Origin: Mycobacterium sp. PS03-16
GTDB lineage: Bacteria; Actinomycetota; Actinomycetes; Mycobacteriales; Mycobacteriaceae
DNA: 64,000 nt
Direction of reading: 5' to 3'
Assembly: GCF_004570325.1 (NCBI RefSeq)
Contig: NZ_SPQO01000007.1
Span: 62,001 to 126,000 of the forward strand
Made by a program: the position numbers and the translations under genes. Under the pieces are notes generated by a model. It was not told where the DNA came from, searched no databases, and saw nothing but the letters and a program-made list of their open reading frames with translations. Numbering within the stretch: the stretch's first letter is position 1; the number at the start of each line of letters is the position of its first letter. This document shows, piece by piece, positions 1-7,952 of this stretch.

Positions 1-96
1 GGCGATCGCGATGATCGAGCCGGCCTCGATGTAATTCGACATGGCGACCGCGATGGTGGCTCGCCAGCCGGTTGTGGAGTGAGCTCCGATCTTCAT
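1..96 (-). CDS. MFS-type transporter, N-terminal fragment
   Basis: Only the first 32 codons are inside the window; the gene runs off the left edge. Read leftward from ATG at 96 it begins MKIGAHSTTGWRATIAVAMS and continues into a hydrophobic stretch ending SIIAIA. A short polar N-terminus running into a first membrane helix is the usual opening of a major-facilitator sugar transporter. It lies 63 nt downstream of the rhamnose mutarotase on the same strand, so I infer co-transcription and a role in rhamnose or related sugar import. The family call rests mainly on context because so little is visible. Confidence 0.5.
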   Translation of the reverse strand, partial: MKIGAHSTTGWRATIAVAMSNYIEAGSIIAIA

Positions 97-159
97 GGGC
101 AGTCCTCGTGGTTCGGGTGGTCAGGGGAGGGGGGTCAGGGGGAGGGGCAGAAGAGGTGG

Positions 160-507
160 TCAGCAGAGGTGGAAGTACTCGGTGAGCCGCTGGCGGACCG
201 TATCGGGGTTGGCGCCGCGATCGCCGGTCACTGCGGGCCGGAAGAAGTCAGACATGCGGGCCTGCCAGCGCTCGTTGACGTCGGTCTGTTCGATCAGGGC
301 GCTGGCGCGGTCGAAGTCCTCGGTCTCGAGGTAGCCCACCACCATGCCGTCGTCGGGCCGCAGGAACAGCGAGTAGTTGCGCCAGCCGGCGTCCCGCAGT
401 GCGTCGAGCATCTCCGGCCACACCTGCTCATGGGCGGCCAGATAGTCATCCACCCGGTCGGGCTTGAGGTACATCACGAAACACACGCGTTGCAAGGTGT
501 CGGGCAT
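160..507 (-). CDS. rhaM: L-rhamnose mutarotase
   Basis: The 115-residue protein matches the RhaM/DUF718 family, which interconverts the alpha and beta anomers of L-rhamnose in the cytosol before isomerisation or dehydrogenation. Visible family features are the N-terminal strand QRVCFVMYLKP, the segment DDYLAAHEQVWPEML containing His26 at the position of the conserved active-site His, the pair of aromatics in GWRNYSLFLRPDDG, and the C-terminal MSDFFRP. Length is close to the usual 104-110 residues. It is followed by a transporter gene on the same strand and preceded by a perfect LacI-type palindrome at 538-549, so it is probably the first gene of a sugar-inducible operon. Confidence 0.85.
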   Translation of the reverse strand: MPDTLQRVCFVMYLKPDRVDDYLAAHEQVWPEMLDALRDAGWRNYSLFLRPDDGMVVGYLETEDFDRASALIEQTDVNERWQARMSDFFRPAVTGDRGANPDTVRQRLTEYFHLC

Positions 508-537
508 CGATGCCTCCGCCGGATCGTCTGAACTGAA

Positions 538-549
538 TGAAACGTTTCA
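538..549. promoter_or_regulatory. LacI-family-type operator upstream of rhaM
   Basis: TGAAACGTTTCA is a perfect 12-bp palindrome with the central CG typical of LacI/GalR-family operators. It sits 31 bp upstream of the rhaM start codon, where a repressor would block the leftward rhamnose promoter. The cognate regulator is not in the window, so the family assignment is inference from the motif. Confidence 0.55.
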
Positions 550-699
550 ATTTGTGATGGGGGTGACAGTACGGCAGCGGTGTGAGCGAGTCAAGAACGC
601 CCGCGCCGGCCACCATGTGGTGCACGGCGCCATCCAGATGGGCGTGTCCACTGTGTTTCAATTGTTTCGTTTGCCCGCTGGTGTGCATAGACTGGCCGC

Positions 700-1215
700 A
701 TGACCGCAGCCGTGACTCCGCTTGTCCGGGACATCGAGGCCCGGGCCCGACGCGACGCCGGTTTCCTGCGGGTCCTCGACGCGCTGCGCGACGCGCCGAC
801 AGGCCCGCACGGCACCCTGGAACGCTCGGCAGCGCACACCCTCAACGAGCAGCGCCGCGCCGTCCTTATCGCGGAGTTCATCGAGGGCGCCCTGTCCACC
901 GCCCAGGTACAGACTCAACTCGCATACGCCTCGCCACAGGCGGTGCACCGGCTGCGCACGCGCAAGCGGCTGATCGGTGCCGCAGTGGGGAACACGACCT
1001 GGTTCCCGGCTTGGCAATTCGACGGCGGACGGCTCCGCGCCGATCTGCCGCGAATCCTGGAGTTGCTGACGCGCTACACCGACGACGCGGTCGCGGCGGA
1101 CCGCATCATGCGGCTCCAGCGCGAGGACTTGGGGGACACCTCGATCGCCGAGGCGCTCGACCACCCGGTAACCGCTGCGGCGGCGTGGCGCGCCCTCACC
1201 GCGCTCGGTGCCTGA
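700..1215 (+). CDS. Xre/MbcA-like antitoxin of a RES toxin-antitoxin pair
   Basis: This 171-residue protein precedes and overlaps by 8 nt the RES-domain gene that follows, the standard antitoxin-first order. Residues about 60-95 (ALSTAQVQTQLAYASPQAVH and the basic stretch after it) look like a helix-turn-helix. The C-terminal half, starting FPAWQFDGGRLRADLPRILE and ending in the helices ALDHPVTAAAAWRALTALGA, fits the Xre/MbcA/ParS toxin-binding domain. In known Res-Xre and MbcT-MbcA modules this protein neutralises the toxin and represses the operon. N-terminal residues 1-55 are less typical. I call it from domain pattern plus the neighbour. Confidence 0.7.
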   Translation: MTAAVTPLVRDIEARARRDAGFLRVLDALRDAPTGPHGTLERSAAHTLNEQRRAVLIAEFIEGALSTAQVQTQLAYASPQAVHRLRTRKRLIGAAVGNTTWFPAWQFDGGRLRADLPRILELLTRYTDDAVAADRIMRLQREDLGDTSIAEALDHPVTAAAAWRALTALGA

Positions 1216-1825
1216 CCTCCTTCCCGGCTTTCGCCGTCCGCTGCCCTCTGCCCGGCCCACGGGGCTGAGGAGCAGAACGGTGCGGCCGGGCACCGCGATG
1301 TGGCGAGTGGAGGCCGCCGCCCCCGACGAGTGGGATTGGCGCGGCTTTCCGCAGCCGCGCTACCGCTTCGACCCGCCGTCGGGCGCGTTCCGCACGCGGT
1401 ACGCCGGCGCCGATCTCGTCGGCGCCTGCCGCGAGCGCTATCGGGCCACCGGACTGGTCATCCCGGCCGATCACGCCGAGCACCATTTGATCGAGATGGT
1501 CACCGAGCGTCCGATGCGGGTGCTCGACCTGCGCACCGAGCGCAACCTCGACGCGCTCGACGTCGACGACCAGATCAGTACCGGACAACACGACGCCGTC
1601 TGGGACACCTGCCAACACCTGGCCGACGCCGTCCGGGGCTGGTGGCCTGACCTCGGCGCGATCGTGTACCGCTCGCGGACCACCCCGGAGCAATCCACCA
1701 ACTATGCGTTCTTCGCCCACGATCACTTCCGAGTGCGGGCGTGGTCACTCGCCGATCGCACCGACGTCCTGACGGAACTGGTTCTCCGGCATGGCTTTAC
1801 CGTCAGTTGGTCACTGAACGGCTGA
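1208..1825 (+). CDS. RES-domain toxin (probable NAD+-degrading)
   Basis: The 205-residue protein carries a RES-type fold signature. Arg-rich RYRFDP lies at 51-56, RYAG at 64-67, a Glu in the helix CRERYR (Glu76), and RSRTT with Ser156, followed by NYAFF. These correspond to the Arg, Tyr, Glu and Ser pocket residues of RES toxins such as MbcT, which consume cellular NAD+. I use the GTG at 1208, which overlaps the antitoxin stop by 8 nt; the ATG at codon 31 (MWRVEAAAPDEW) is a plausible alternative and would leave a more usual N-terminus. Activity against NAD+ is inferred from the family, not seen. Confidence 0.7.
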   Translation: MPDLLPGFRRPLPSARPTGLRSRTVRPGTAMWRVEAAAPDEWDWRGFPQPRYRFDPPSGAFRTRYAGADLVGACRERYRATGLVIPADHAEHHLIEMVTERPMRVLDLRTERNLDALDVDDQISTGQHDAVWDTCQHLADAVRGWWPDLGAIVYRSRTTPEQSTNYAFFAHDHFRVRAWSLADRTDVLTELVLRHGFTVSWSLNG

Positions 1826-1894
1826 CAGGGCTGCGCTGCAGATCGCGTTGCCCAATGGTAGTGGTGGAAGTCGCCGAACGAACAGTGGGGACTG

Positions 1895-2380
1895 ATGAAG
1901 TACACCAACTCGATCGAGATCGCTCTGCCGCGGGAGAAAGTGGCCCAGCTGCTCGCCGATCCGGCACACATACCGAAGTGGCTGCGAGGCGTGGAGGTGC
2001 ACGAGCCGGTGAGCGGGATACATGGGCAACTCGGAACCACGTCGCGAGTCGTGATGCGGTCAGGGAAGAGGGAGATCGAGTGCACCGAAACGATCACCCG
2101 CCGGGAGCCGGCGGACCTGCACGAGATCCCCGCGAACGTCATCGTTCACTTCGACCGGGAGATCGCCGGCGCCGGTATGTGGAGCGCCGTGCGCGATCGG
2201 CTGACTGAAGCCGACCCGGCGACGACGCTCTGGGAAAGCGACAGCGAATACCGGTTCAGCAGTCCGCTGATGCGGCTGGTGGGACTTCTCATGCCCGGGG
2301 CCTTCCGCACGCAGTCGCAGCAGCACATGCAGGACTTCAAGGCGTTCGCCGAACACGGAACGGACGTCCGCGAAGGATGA
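1895..2380 (+). CDS. SRPBCC family protein
   Basis: The 161-residue protein has the START-like helix-grip opening MKYTNSIEIALPREKVAQLL followed by DPAHIPKWLRGV, the common pattern of the polyketide cyclase/dehydrase and lipid-transport superfamily. The C-terminal long helix (residues about 125-155) that closes the hydrophobic pocket is also visible. No catalytic residues can be assigned, so ligand and role are unknown. It stands alone, 69 nt after the RES toxin on the same strand, and is probably a separate transcription unit. Confidence 0.7.
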   Translation: MKYTNSIEIALPREKVAQLLADPAHIPKWLRGVEVHEPVSGIHGQLGTTSRVVMRSGKREIECTETITRREPADLHEIPANVIVHFDREIAGAGMWSAVRDRLTEADPATTLWESDSEYRFSSPLMRLVGLLMPGAFRTQSQQHMQDFKAFAEHGTDVREG

Positions 2381-2431
2381 GACGGATCGGCGCCGCGGGG
2401 GAGGACTGAAGTGGCTGGGTGACTCAGGAGG

Positions 2432-2662
2432 TCATTCGGCTTGGAGGTCACCCGGCGAGAGCTTGTCGCCGGGCGTCGGTGGCCGAAAGGGCGGTTTCTC
2501 GTCCGCGACGGCGTCGTCCAGGCTTCGGTCGGTTTCGTCGCCGATCGCCAGATCGGGCTCCTCTGAGGACTGCGGTTGCGGACCGCCGGAACCGGGCTCG
2601 GCCGCGACGGTGGACTGCTCCGGGTCACCGGATGAGGGAAGCAGGGGATCCGACGTCGACAT
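2432..2662 (-). CDS. Small acidic hypothetical protein
   Basis: A 76-residue reading frame starting at ATG 2662 (MSTSDPLLPSSGDPEQS) is rich in Pro, Ser, Asp and Glu, with a C-terminal segment KPPFRPPTPGDKLSPGD. Composition suggests a disordered acidic protein of the kind common in mycobacteria; no domain is recognised. An upstream in-frame ATG at 2683 would add seven residues. The frame on the other strand has no competing convincing gene here. Confidence is limited because short GC-rich frames arise by chance. Confidence 0.4.
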   Translation of the reverse strand: MSTSDPLLPSSGDPEQSTVAAEPGSGGPQPQSSEEPDLAIGDETDRSLDDAVADEKPPFRPPTPGDKLSPGDLQAE

Positions 2663-2830
2663 CACACGAGTATGCCGAGGCAAGGTGTCGCGAAGGTGAA
2701 CATCCCTGCCGAGCCGGAGAACCGCCGTCAGCAGCGTACGCGCGAGATCGATCTCATCGCAGTCTCGGGACGGTACCGCTTCCGTAGCTCCACTGCCCGC
2801 TTCTGCACGGCGCCATTACGATCCGCTCCT

Positions 2831-3208
2831 ATGGTGGCCCTCCGGCGTCTGCTCGTGGTTTCGCTGATGGCCGTGTGCCTCGGCGGAGGTGCGGTGTTCA
2901 CGGCACCTACTGCCGCAGCCCTCGGTTGGGGCGCGATCGCGGTCTCCGTGAATACCGGCAAGGTGGGATACTCGCAAGGCTTCAACTCTGCTCTCGAGGC
3001 CGAGCGCGCGGCCATCGGCCTCTGCAGCGCCCGCGACTGCCGGGCCGTCGTGAACTTCACGAAAGGATGCGGCGCGGTTGGCCAGGCGCCCAACGCGTCG
3101 TGGGCTACGGGTGTGGGCCGCGACAGCGCCGGCGCGCAGAGAGCCGCGTTGATTTCGTGCAGTCGGTACGGTCCGGGCTGCCGCGTCGTCGGGGTGGCAT
3201 GTAGCTGA
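2831..3208 (+). CDS. Secreted DUF4189 domain protein
   Basis: The start at ATG 2831 gives a 125-residue protein with a clear Sec signal peptide (basic MVALRRL, hydrophobic LLVVSLMAVCLGGG, processing near APTAAA). The mature part has the DUF4189 pattern: WGAIAVS, a GYSQGFNSALEA helix, then paired cysteines in GLCSARDCRAVV, GCGA, ISCSRYGPGC and VACS. The family is widespread in mycobacteria as small exported proteins of unknown function; the cysteine pairs imply disulfides. Longer in-frame starts upstream (2672) would hide the signal peptide and are unlikely. The gene converges on an LLM oxidoreductase. Confidence 0.8.
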   Translation: MVALRRLLVVSLMAVCLGGGAVFTAPTAAALGWGAIAVSVNTGKVGYSQGFNSALEAERAAIGLCSARDCRAVVNFTKGCGAVGQAPNASWATGVGRDSAGAQRAALISCSRYGPGCRVVGVACS

Positions 3209-3239
3209 CCGCCTCCTCGAGACGAGTGCCACGGTCAGC
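3204..3239. terminator. Possible bidirectional terminator
   Basis: An 8-bp inverted repeat (GCTGACCG at 3204-3211 and CGGTCAGC at 3232-3239) spans the stop codons of the converging DUF4189 and LLM genes. The loop is long (20 nt) and there is no T-run, so it is only a candidate. Confidence 0.25.
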
Positions 3240-4044
3240 CGTTATCCCGCCATGTGATGATTTGCTTGAGAGACGTGAGATCGTAGCCGTCGTCGGCGGC
3301 GAGTTGAGTCTGGAACAGCGTGACGCCGGCCTCGCGGAAGGCGTCGGCACTATCGGCGTCTGCCCAGAGGGTCGAGCGTTCGATCTCGGCGCCGTTGCGG
3401 CCGAACGTCGCGGCCAGCTCGTCGACGCGGTCGCTGCTTCTGCGGAACGCGTCGAGGTCCTGAAACGCATGCCAGATGTCGGCGTGCCGGGCAATGGCGG
3501 GCAGCGAGCGCTTGGGTCCCGTGCCGCCGATGAGGATCGGTAGCTTGCGCACGGGCGGCGGAATCAGTGCGGCGAGCCGGTTCTCGATGCGGATCAGGCT
3601 CTCGTCGAACAGGTCGAAGCGGGACCCGAAGGTGCCGAAGTCGTAACCGTAGGTCGTGTAGTCCTTTTCGTACCATCCGGCGCCGAGGCCGAGGATGAGC
3701 CGGCCACCACTGATGTGGTCGACGGTGCGCGCCATGTCGGCGAGCAGGTCCGGATTGCGGTAGCCGACGCCGGTGACCAGGAGCCCGATCTCAGCGTGTG
3801 AGGTGATCTCACCCCACGACGCGAGCGCGGTCCACCCCTCGAAGTGGGCGACGTCGGGTTGTTCGTCGGTGAGGATGGGCTTGCCGTCGACGAGGCCTTC
3901 CATCGCCGGACGGTGGAAGTGGTCGTAGCCGAAGATCACGTCGACGCCGAGATCGTCGGCGGCGAGGACGGCGTCACGCCACGTGGCGTAGTCGGGCGTG
4001 CCGCCGGGCGGGATCTGCACGGCGACGCGGACGGGACGGGTCAT
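3235..4044 (-). CDS. F420-dependent LLM-class oxidoreductase
   Basis: The 269-residue protein is a luciferase-like (LLM) TIM-barrel enzyme. Family marks are VAVQIPPGGTPDYATWRDAV at the N-terminus, GVDVIFGYDHFH, the stretch ISGGRLILGLGAGWYEKDY around residues 110-130, and PILIGGTGPKRSLPAIARHAD in the C-terminal third. Mycobacterial members typically use coenzyme F420 for hydride transfer to diverse substrates; the substrate cannot be told. I chose ATG 4044 because the upstream extension to 4206 is low-complexity and lacks conservation features. The GMC oxidoreductase gene upstream on the same strand ends 58 nt away and may be co-transcribed. Confidence 0.8.
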   Translation of the reverse strand: MTRPVRVAVQIPPGGTPDYATWRDAVLAADDLGVDVIFGYDHFHRPAMEGLVDGKPILTDEQPDVAHFEGWTALASWGEITSHAEIGLLVTGVGYRNPDLLADMARTVDHISGGRLILGLGAGWYEKDYTTYGYDFGTFGSRFDLFDESLIRIENRLAALIPPPVRKLPILIGGTGPKRSLPAIARHADIWHAFQDLDAFRRSSDRVDELAATFGRNGAEIERSTLWADADSADAFREAGVTLFQTQLAADDGYDLTSLKQIITWRDNG

Positions 4045-4102
4045 GGATGCTCCTGAGTCGGAGGAAGAGGCGACTCTCGAGCCAAGTTCACCGCGTGCCG
4101 GT

Positions 4103-5800
4103 TTATTCCGGGAGGCAGCCCAGGATCGCGCGCGCTGCGCGCTCGGCGATGAGCATGACCGGCGCGTTGGTGTTACCGGAGGTGATGGTGGGCATCGCCG
4201 AAGCATCGACCACTCGAAGGCCGGCCACGCGGTACACGCGGCAGTCGGTGTCGAGCACCGTGGCGGCCGACCGCGGCATGCCGCGGGGGTCGAAGGCGCC
4301 CATCGCGCAGGTGCCCACCGGATGGAAGATGGTGGTGCCGAGTTCGCCGGCCGCCTGCTGCAGATCCTCGTCGCTCACCAGTTGCGGGCCGGGAAGCAGT
4401 TCTTCTGGGCGATAGCGAGCCAGGGGAGACGCCGCCATGATTTGCCGGGTCATCCTCAAGCCGCGGACAGCGACTTGACGATCGGCGTCAGTGGACAGGT
4501 AATTGCAGGCAATCTTCGGGTGGGTCAGCGGATCTGCACTGGCCATACGTACGTGACCCCGCGAGGTCGGGCGCAGATTGCACACCGAGGGTGTGATCGC
4601 CCCGAACCGGTGCAGCGGTTCGCCGAATTTGGCCAACGACAGGGGCTGCACATGCCATTCCATGTCGGGACTGGCCAGCTTGGGGTCGCTCTTGGCGAAG
4701 GCGCCCAGCGTGGAGGGCGGCATCGTCATGGGTCCTGAACGCAGCACCAGGTACTGAAGTCCCATGCCTGCCCGGGTGATCCAGTTGCGGTACAGGCTGT
4801 TGACGGTCCGGGCACCCCGCACCCGGTAGACCGTCCGCAGCTGCAGGTGGTCCTGGAGGTTCTCACCGACTCCCGGCAGGTCGACGGCCACCGGAACGTG
4901 ATGCTGGGTGAGCAGCCCGGCGGGACCCAGCCCCGAGACCTGCATGAGGTGCGGGGACCCGATCGCGCCGGCGCTCAGGATGATCTCCCGGCGGGCCCGG
5001 ATGTCGATGATCTGACCGTCTCTGCGCACCCGCACGCCGGTGGCGCGGTGCGCAGCCGTGGTCCAGGCACCGCGACGCTGATGCTCCCGGACCTGGTCGT
5101 CCATCAGCAGCCGCACGGCTTGGGTCTGGGTGTAGACGGTGAGGTTGGGCCGATGGGCGATCGGGTGCAGGAAGGCATCGGCCATCGACCAGCGACGGCC
5201 ACGCCGCTGGTTGACGTGGAAGTACGCACTGCCGGAGTTGTCACCGCGATTGAATTCGTCAATGGGAGAGATGCCAACCTGGTCCGCGGCGGCCTGCCAG
5301 GCGTCCAAGATCTTCCAGCGCACCCGTGGCCGCTCGACGCGGATCTCACCACCGGCGCCGTGCCATTCGTCGGCCCCGCCGAAGTAGTCCTCCAACTCCC
5401 GGTAGATCGACAGCGTCTGGCCGGCGCCGTCCCGGCCACCCCAACGCCATCGGTCGTCACCGGTGGCCTGCGCCCAGAGTTCGTAATCGGAAGCTTGTCC
5501 GCGCATATGGATCATGGCGTTGATCGACGAACAGCCGCCGATCACACGACCCCGCGCATAGAGAATGCTGCGGTCGGCCAGACCCGGATCAGGTTCGGTG
5601 GTGAAACACCAATCGGTGCGGGGGTTGCCGATGGTGTACAGATAGCCCACCGGCACCTTGATCCAGAACCAATTGTCTTTGCCGCCCGCCTCGACCAAGA
5701 GCACCCGGTGATCGGGATTGGCGCTGAGCCGATTCGCGAGCAGGCAGCCCGCACTGCCTGCTCCCACGATGATGTAGTCGAACTCGGAGACGGGGCTCAT
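4103..5800 (-). CDS. GMC family FAD oxidoreductase (choline-dehydrogenase-like)
   Basis: The 565-residue flavoenzyme of the glucose-methanol-choline family oxidises an alcohol using FAD. The dinucleotide motif GAGSAG lies at residues 13-18, the GMC signature region RGRVIGGCSSINAMIHMRG near 93-112, and a second signature GAIGSPHLMQVSGLGP in the middle. The C-terminal block has HPVGTCAMG (active-site His) and SGNTNAPVMLIAE (second catalytic Asn/His position). Start ATG 5800 (MSPVSEFDYIIVGAGSAG) places the Rossmann fold correctly; the in-frame upstream ATG at 5848 is less likely. Substrate is unknown. It lies between a small membrane protein and an LLM gene on the same strand. Confidence 0.85.
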   Translation of the reverse strand: MSPVSEFDYIIVGAGSAGCLLANRLSANPDHRVLLVEAGGKDNWFWIKVPVGYLYTIGNPRTDWCFTTEPDPGLADRSILYARGRVIGGCSSINAMIHMRGQASDYELWAQATGDDRWRWGGRDGAGQTLSIYRELEDYFGGADEWHGAGGEIRVERPRVRWKILDAWQAAADQVGISPIDEFNRGDNSGSAYFHVNQRRGRRWSMADAFLHPIAHRPNLTVYTQTQAVRLLMDDQVREHQRRGAWTTAAHRATGVRVRRDGQIIDIRARREIILSAGAIGSPHLMQVSGLGPAGLLTQHHVPVAVDLPGVGENLQDHLQLRTVYRVRGARTVNSLYRNWITRAGMGLQYLVLRSGPMTMPPSTLGAFAKSDPKLASPDMEWHVQPLSLAKFGEPLHRFGAITPSVCNLRPTSRGHVRMASADPLTHPKIACNYLSTDADRQVAVRGLRMTRQIMAASPLARYRPEELLPGPQLVSDEDLQQAAGELGTTIFHPVGTCAMGAFDPRGMPRSAATVLDTDCRVYRVAGLRVVDASAMPTITSGNTNAPVMLIAERAARAILGCLPE

Positions 5801-5850
5801 CTTCCTCCATGGCGTCGGTGCGGCAATCGACGATCGCACACGGTCCACGC

Positions 5851-6009
5851 TCAGTCAGGGGAGCGGTCATCTTCCTCGTCGCGACGGCGCGCCGCCTCGA
5901 TCACCTCGGGCGGGGCGGGCTTGTCCAACCAGGCCCGTATCCGCAGTAGGCCGCCGGCGATGGCGCCGACGGCCAGTACGGCGATCAGGATCCAGAGCGC
6001 AGTCGACAT
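5851..6009 (-). CDS. Small single-pass membrane protein
   Basis: A 52-residue frame starts MSTALWILIAVLAVGAIAGG, which is one strong membrane helix, followed by a basic/amphipathic segment LLRIRAWLDKPAPPEV and a charged tail RRRDEEDDRSPD. The shape (N-terminal helix, cytosolic charged tail) is that of genuine small membrane proteins rather than chance. It ends 50 nt before the GMC oxidoreductase start on the same strand. No function can be assigned. Confidence 0.55.
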   Translation of the reverse strand: MSTALWILIAVLAVGAIAGGLLRIRAWLDKPAPPEVIEAARRRDEEDDRSPD

Positions 6010-6108
6010 ACCGCGATTCTCCACCCGCGGCCGTGCCGTTCGGGCCGGTATTCACCGCCCGCCCGTGTCGCGCCCGGCGACTTCCTCAAAGACGTGAGTG
6101 GAGGCTGG

Positions 6109-6252
6109 TCAGTCGGCCTCGTTGGCATCGCCGGGATGGGGGACGTTGTCGTCATCGACGTAGGGGGCGTGCTCGGTGTCGGCCTGGGCGTGGTCACGCG
6201 GACCTTCGTTGGCTCCTCGTCTCTCGACCGCATCCGCTGCATCACTGGGCAT
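6109..6252 (-). CDS. Small charged hypothetical protein
   Basis: A 47-residue frame from ATG 6252 to TGA at 6109 reads MPSDAADAVERRGANEGPRD and ends NVPHPGDANEAD. It is hydrophilic and probably disordered, similar in style to other very small mycobacterial proteins. It lies 99 nt upstream of the small membrane protein on the same strand. No homology can be claimed; the call rests on reasonable composition and the lack of any other gene in this gap. Confidence 0.35.
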   Translation of the reverse strand: MPSDAADAVERRGANEGPRDHAQADTEHAPYVDDDNVPHPGDANEAD

Positions 6253-6463
6253 CGTCACTGTCCGGTCCTCCCAATTCTCCCGCGGAGTCGTCCCGCCGGA
6301 AGCTTCGTCGTCGCGAGGGTGCCCGTTTCACGCCGACCCGAACCCGGACGAGCGTCGGGCGCCGGGGCCGCTCTCGGGGTGGGTGGCCCTAGCGGTGATT
6401 CGGGCCTGCCGGGGGGGGCGACACCGGCCGCCGACAGGCATGCACACCGAAGGGCGGAAGACC

Positions 6464-6713
6464 ATGACCACAGCGCGCGATGTCGTTGTTCACCACGGGC
6501 GGGCCTGGGTCGACCCGGATGAGACGGTTCGTATCGGCTATACAGTTGTCACTCCACCCGAACCCACTAAGACGGTCGTGCTTCTCCACGGCGCCCCCCC
6601 AAACGCGGTACGAGTGGCGCCAGGTCATGATGCCGCTAGCCGCCGGCTATCGGGTGATCGTGCCCGACTATGACCGGCGGGGCGGGTCTGGTACGTCTCG
6701 CTCCGGCGGCCGG
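6464..6713 (+). pseudogene. Alpha/beta-hydrolase (epoxide-hydrolase-like) remnant, frameshifted and truncated
   Basis: From ATG 6464 the frame reads MTTARDVVVHHGRAWVD and reaches VVLLHGAP, the nucleophile-oxyanion HG-x-P region of alpha/beta hydrolases. It then breaks in a run of seven C at 6594-6600. In the next frame the family sequence resumes as QTRYEWRQVMMPLAAGYRVI and VPDYDRRGGSG. One extra C explains the shift. About 80 residues of an expected roughly 290 are present before the sequence ends against the convergent SDR gene, so the catalytic Ser, Asp and His parts are missing. Even if the C-run were a sequencing error, the gene is truncated. Confidence 0.75.
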
Positions 6714-7553
6714 TCAGGTGGGGAAATCCGCGCTGCGAGAGAGCTTTTCGTTGGTCCGGATGTCGGCCAGCTTCTTCTCCAGCGTATCGATCACGGCGTC
6801 GTATCCGCTGTTGCCCAAGACCAGCCGACGAGGCGGTGAGTGCTGAGCCATCGCCGCGATCACCGCACGGGCACCGCGGCGCGGATCGCCGGGTTGCACG
6901 CCGTCCATCCCGACGAAGGTGGCACGGACCTCTTCGAGCATGTCGTGGTAATCCGGGATCGACTCCGCTACGGGCTCGTTCGCGAAGCCGGCGTAGGCGT
7001 TCGTGCGGAACGCTCCCGGTTCGACGGCCAACACCGAGATGCCGTGTGAAGCGACCTCGTCGTGCAGCGCGTCGGTGACGGCTTCGATGGCGAATTTCGT
7101 CGCACTGTAGTAGCCGAATCCGGGCGCTGATGCAAGCCCGGCTACCGAGGACACGTTGACGATCCACCCGTTCCCGCGGGCGCGCATCCCCGGCAGCACT
7201 GCACGCGTCACCGACAGGACTGCGAAGAAGTTCAGTTCGAACATTGCCCGCAACGAGGACTCGTCCATGCCCTCGATCGATCCGTACCAACCGCGGCCGG
7301 CGTTGTTGACCAGCACGTCGATACCACCGAAGCGCTCCTCGGCGGCACGCACCGCACGCTGCACCTGCGCCGCATCGGTGAGTTCCAGCGGCACGACGAG
7401 AACGCGGTCGCCATACTGCTCGGCCCACGTCGCCAGCTCCTGCGGACGCCGGGACGTGAGCACCACCCGGTCTCCGGCCTCGAGTGCCGTTTCAGCGAAC
7501 GCCATCCCGAAGTTGCCGGGGGTGCCCCCGGTGATGAACCAACGCCGCGTCAT
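6714..7553 (-). CDS. SDR family NAD(P)-dependent oxidoreductase
   Basis: The 279-residue classical short-chain dehydrogenase has the cofactor motif TGGTPGNFG at 8-16 (slightly variant glycine pattern) and NNAG at 83-86. The active site Ser is in NVSSVAG near 135-136, with Tyr149-x3-Lys153 in YYSATKF, and PGAFRT follows downstream. Family members reduce or oxidise alcohols, ketones or sterols; the substrate is not evident. Its start overlaps the stop of the NTF2-like gene by 4 nt, so the two are translationally coupled and probably controlled by the divergent MerR regulator. Confidence 0.85.
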   Translation of the reverse strand: MTRRWFITGGTPGNFGMAFAETALEAGDRVVLTSRRPQELATWAEQYGDRVLVVPLELTDAAQVQRAVRAAEERFGGIDVLVNNAGRGWYGSIEGMDESSLRAMFELNFFAVLSVTRAVLPGMRARGNGWIVNVSSVAGLASAPGFGYYSATKFAIEAVTDALHDEVASHGISVLAVEPGAFRTNAYAGFANEPVAESIPDYHDMLEEVRATFVGMDGVQPGDPRRGARAVIAAMAQHSPPRRLVLGNSGYDAVIDTLEKKLADIRTNEKLSRSADFPT

Positions 7554-7891
7554 GGTTCGATCACCACCCGGCTGATCACAGTGCCGTCGAGGGTGAATCG
7601 GTAGTGCAGGTCGGCGACCCCGCCCGGGAAGTTGCCCTCCAGATGCTGCCCGACGTCGACGCCTGCGTCGGTCGTCGTTGCGCCGGTGATCTCGGTGGTG
7701 TAGGTGTACTCGCTGGCTGCAGTCGCGATCCAGGCACCGATCTCGTCGTGTCCCTTGTAGTCGTGACCCTCGTCGGTGACGACAGCATCGGTGGTGAGCG
7801 TGGCCAGCGCTTCGTTCACCTCACGGGCATCTAGCGCAGTCATGAACGTTCTTACGGTTTCTGGGAGTGTTTCCCATTCTGTTGTGGTCAT
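7550..7891 (-). CDS. Nuclear transport factor 2-like (SnoaL-type) protein
   Basis: The 113-residue protein has the cone-shaped NTF2/SnoaL pattern: an N-terminal helix ETVRTFMTALDAREVNEALA, then TTDAVVTDEGHDYKGHDEIG, then beta strands ending VADLHYRFTLDGTVISRVVI. Such proteins are small-molecule isomerases or hydrolases, or ligand-binding partners. It is the first gene of a two-gene operon with the SDR downstream. Translation appears to begin almost at the predicted transcript start of the MerR-type promoter, so the mRNA may be leaderless. Confidence 0.75.
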   Translation of the reverse strand: MTTTEWETLPETVRTFMTALDAREVNEALATLTTDAVVTDEGHDYKGHDEIGAWIATAASEYTYTTEITGATTTDAGVDVGQHLEGNFPGGVADLHYRFTLDGTVISRVVIEP

Positions 7892-7905
7892 GGCCCAACC
7901 ATGGA

Positions 7906-7930
7906 GGTTGCCGTAAGGGGAAGGTCAACC
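7906..7930 (-). promoter_or_regulatory. MerR-type operator/promoter for the NTF2-SDR operon
   Basis: Read leftward this is GGTTGACC, a C/G-rich spacer, then GGCAACC: a symmetric element with a TTGACC -35 box, an elongated spacer of about 19 bp and a weak -10 (CATGGT at 7903-7898). Over-long spacers with an inverted repeat between the boxes are the hallmark of promoters activated by MerR-family proteins. It lies between the divergent merR gene and its likely target. Confidence 0.6.
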
Positions 7931-7952
7931 CGTGATCGCGGGCTTGCCGCGA

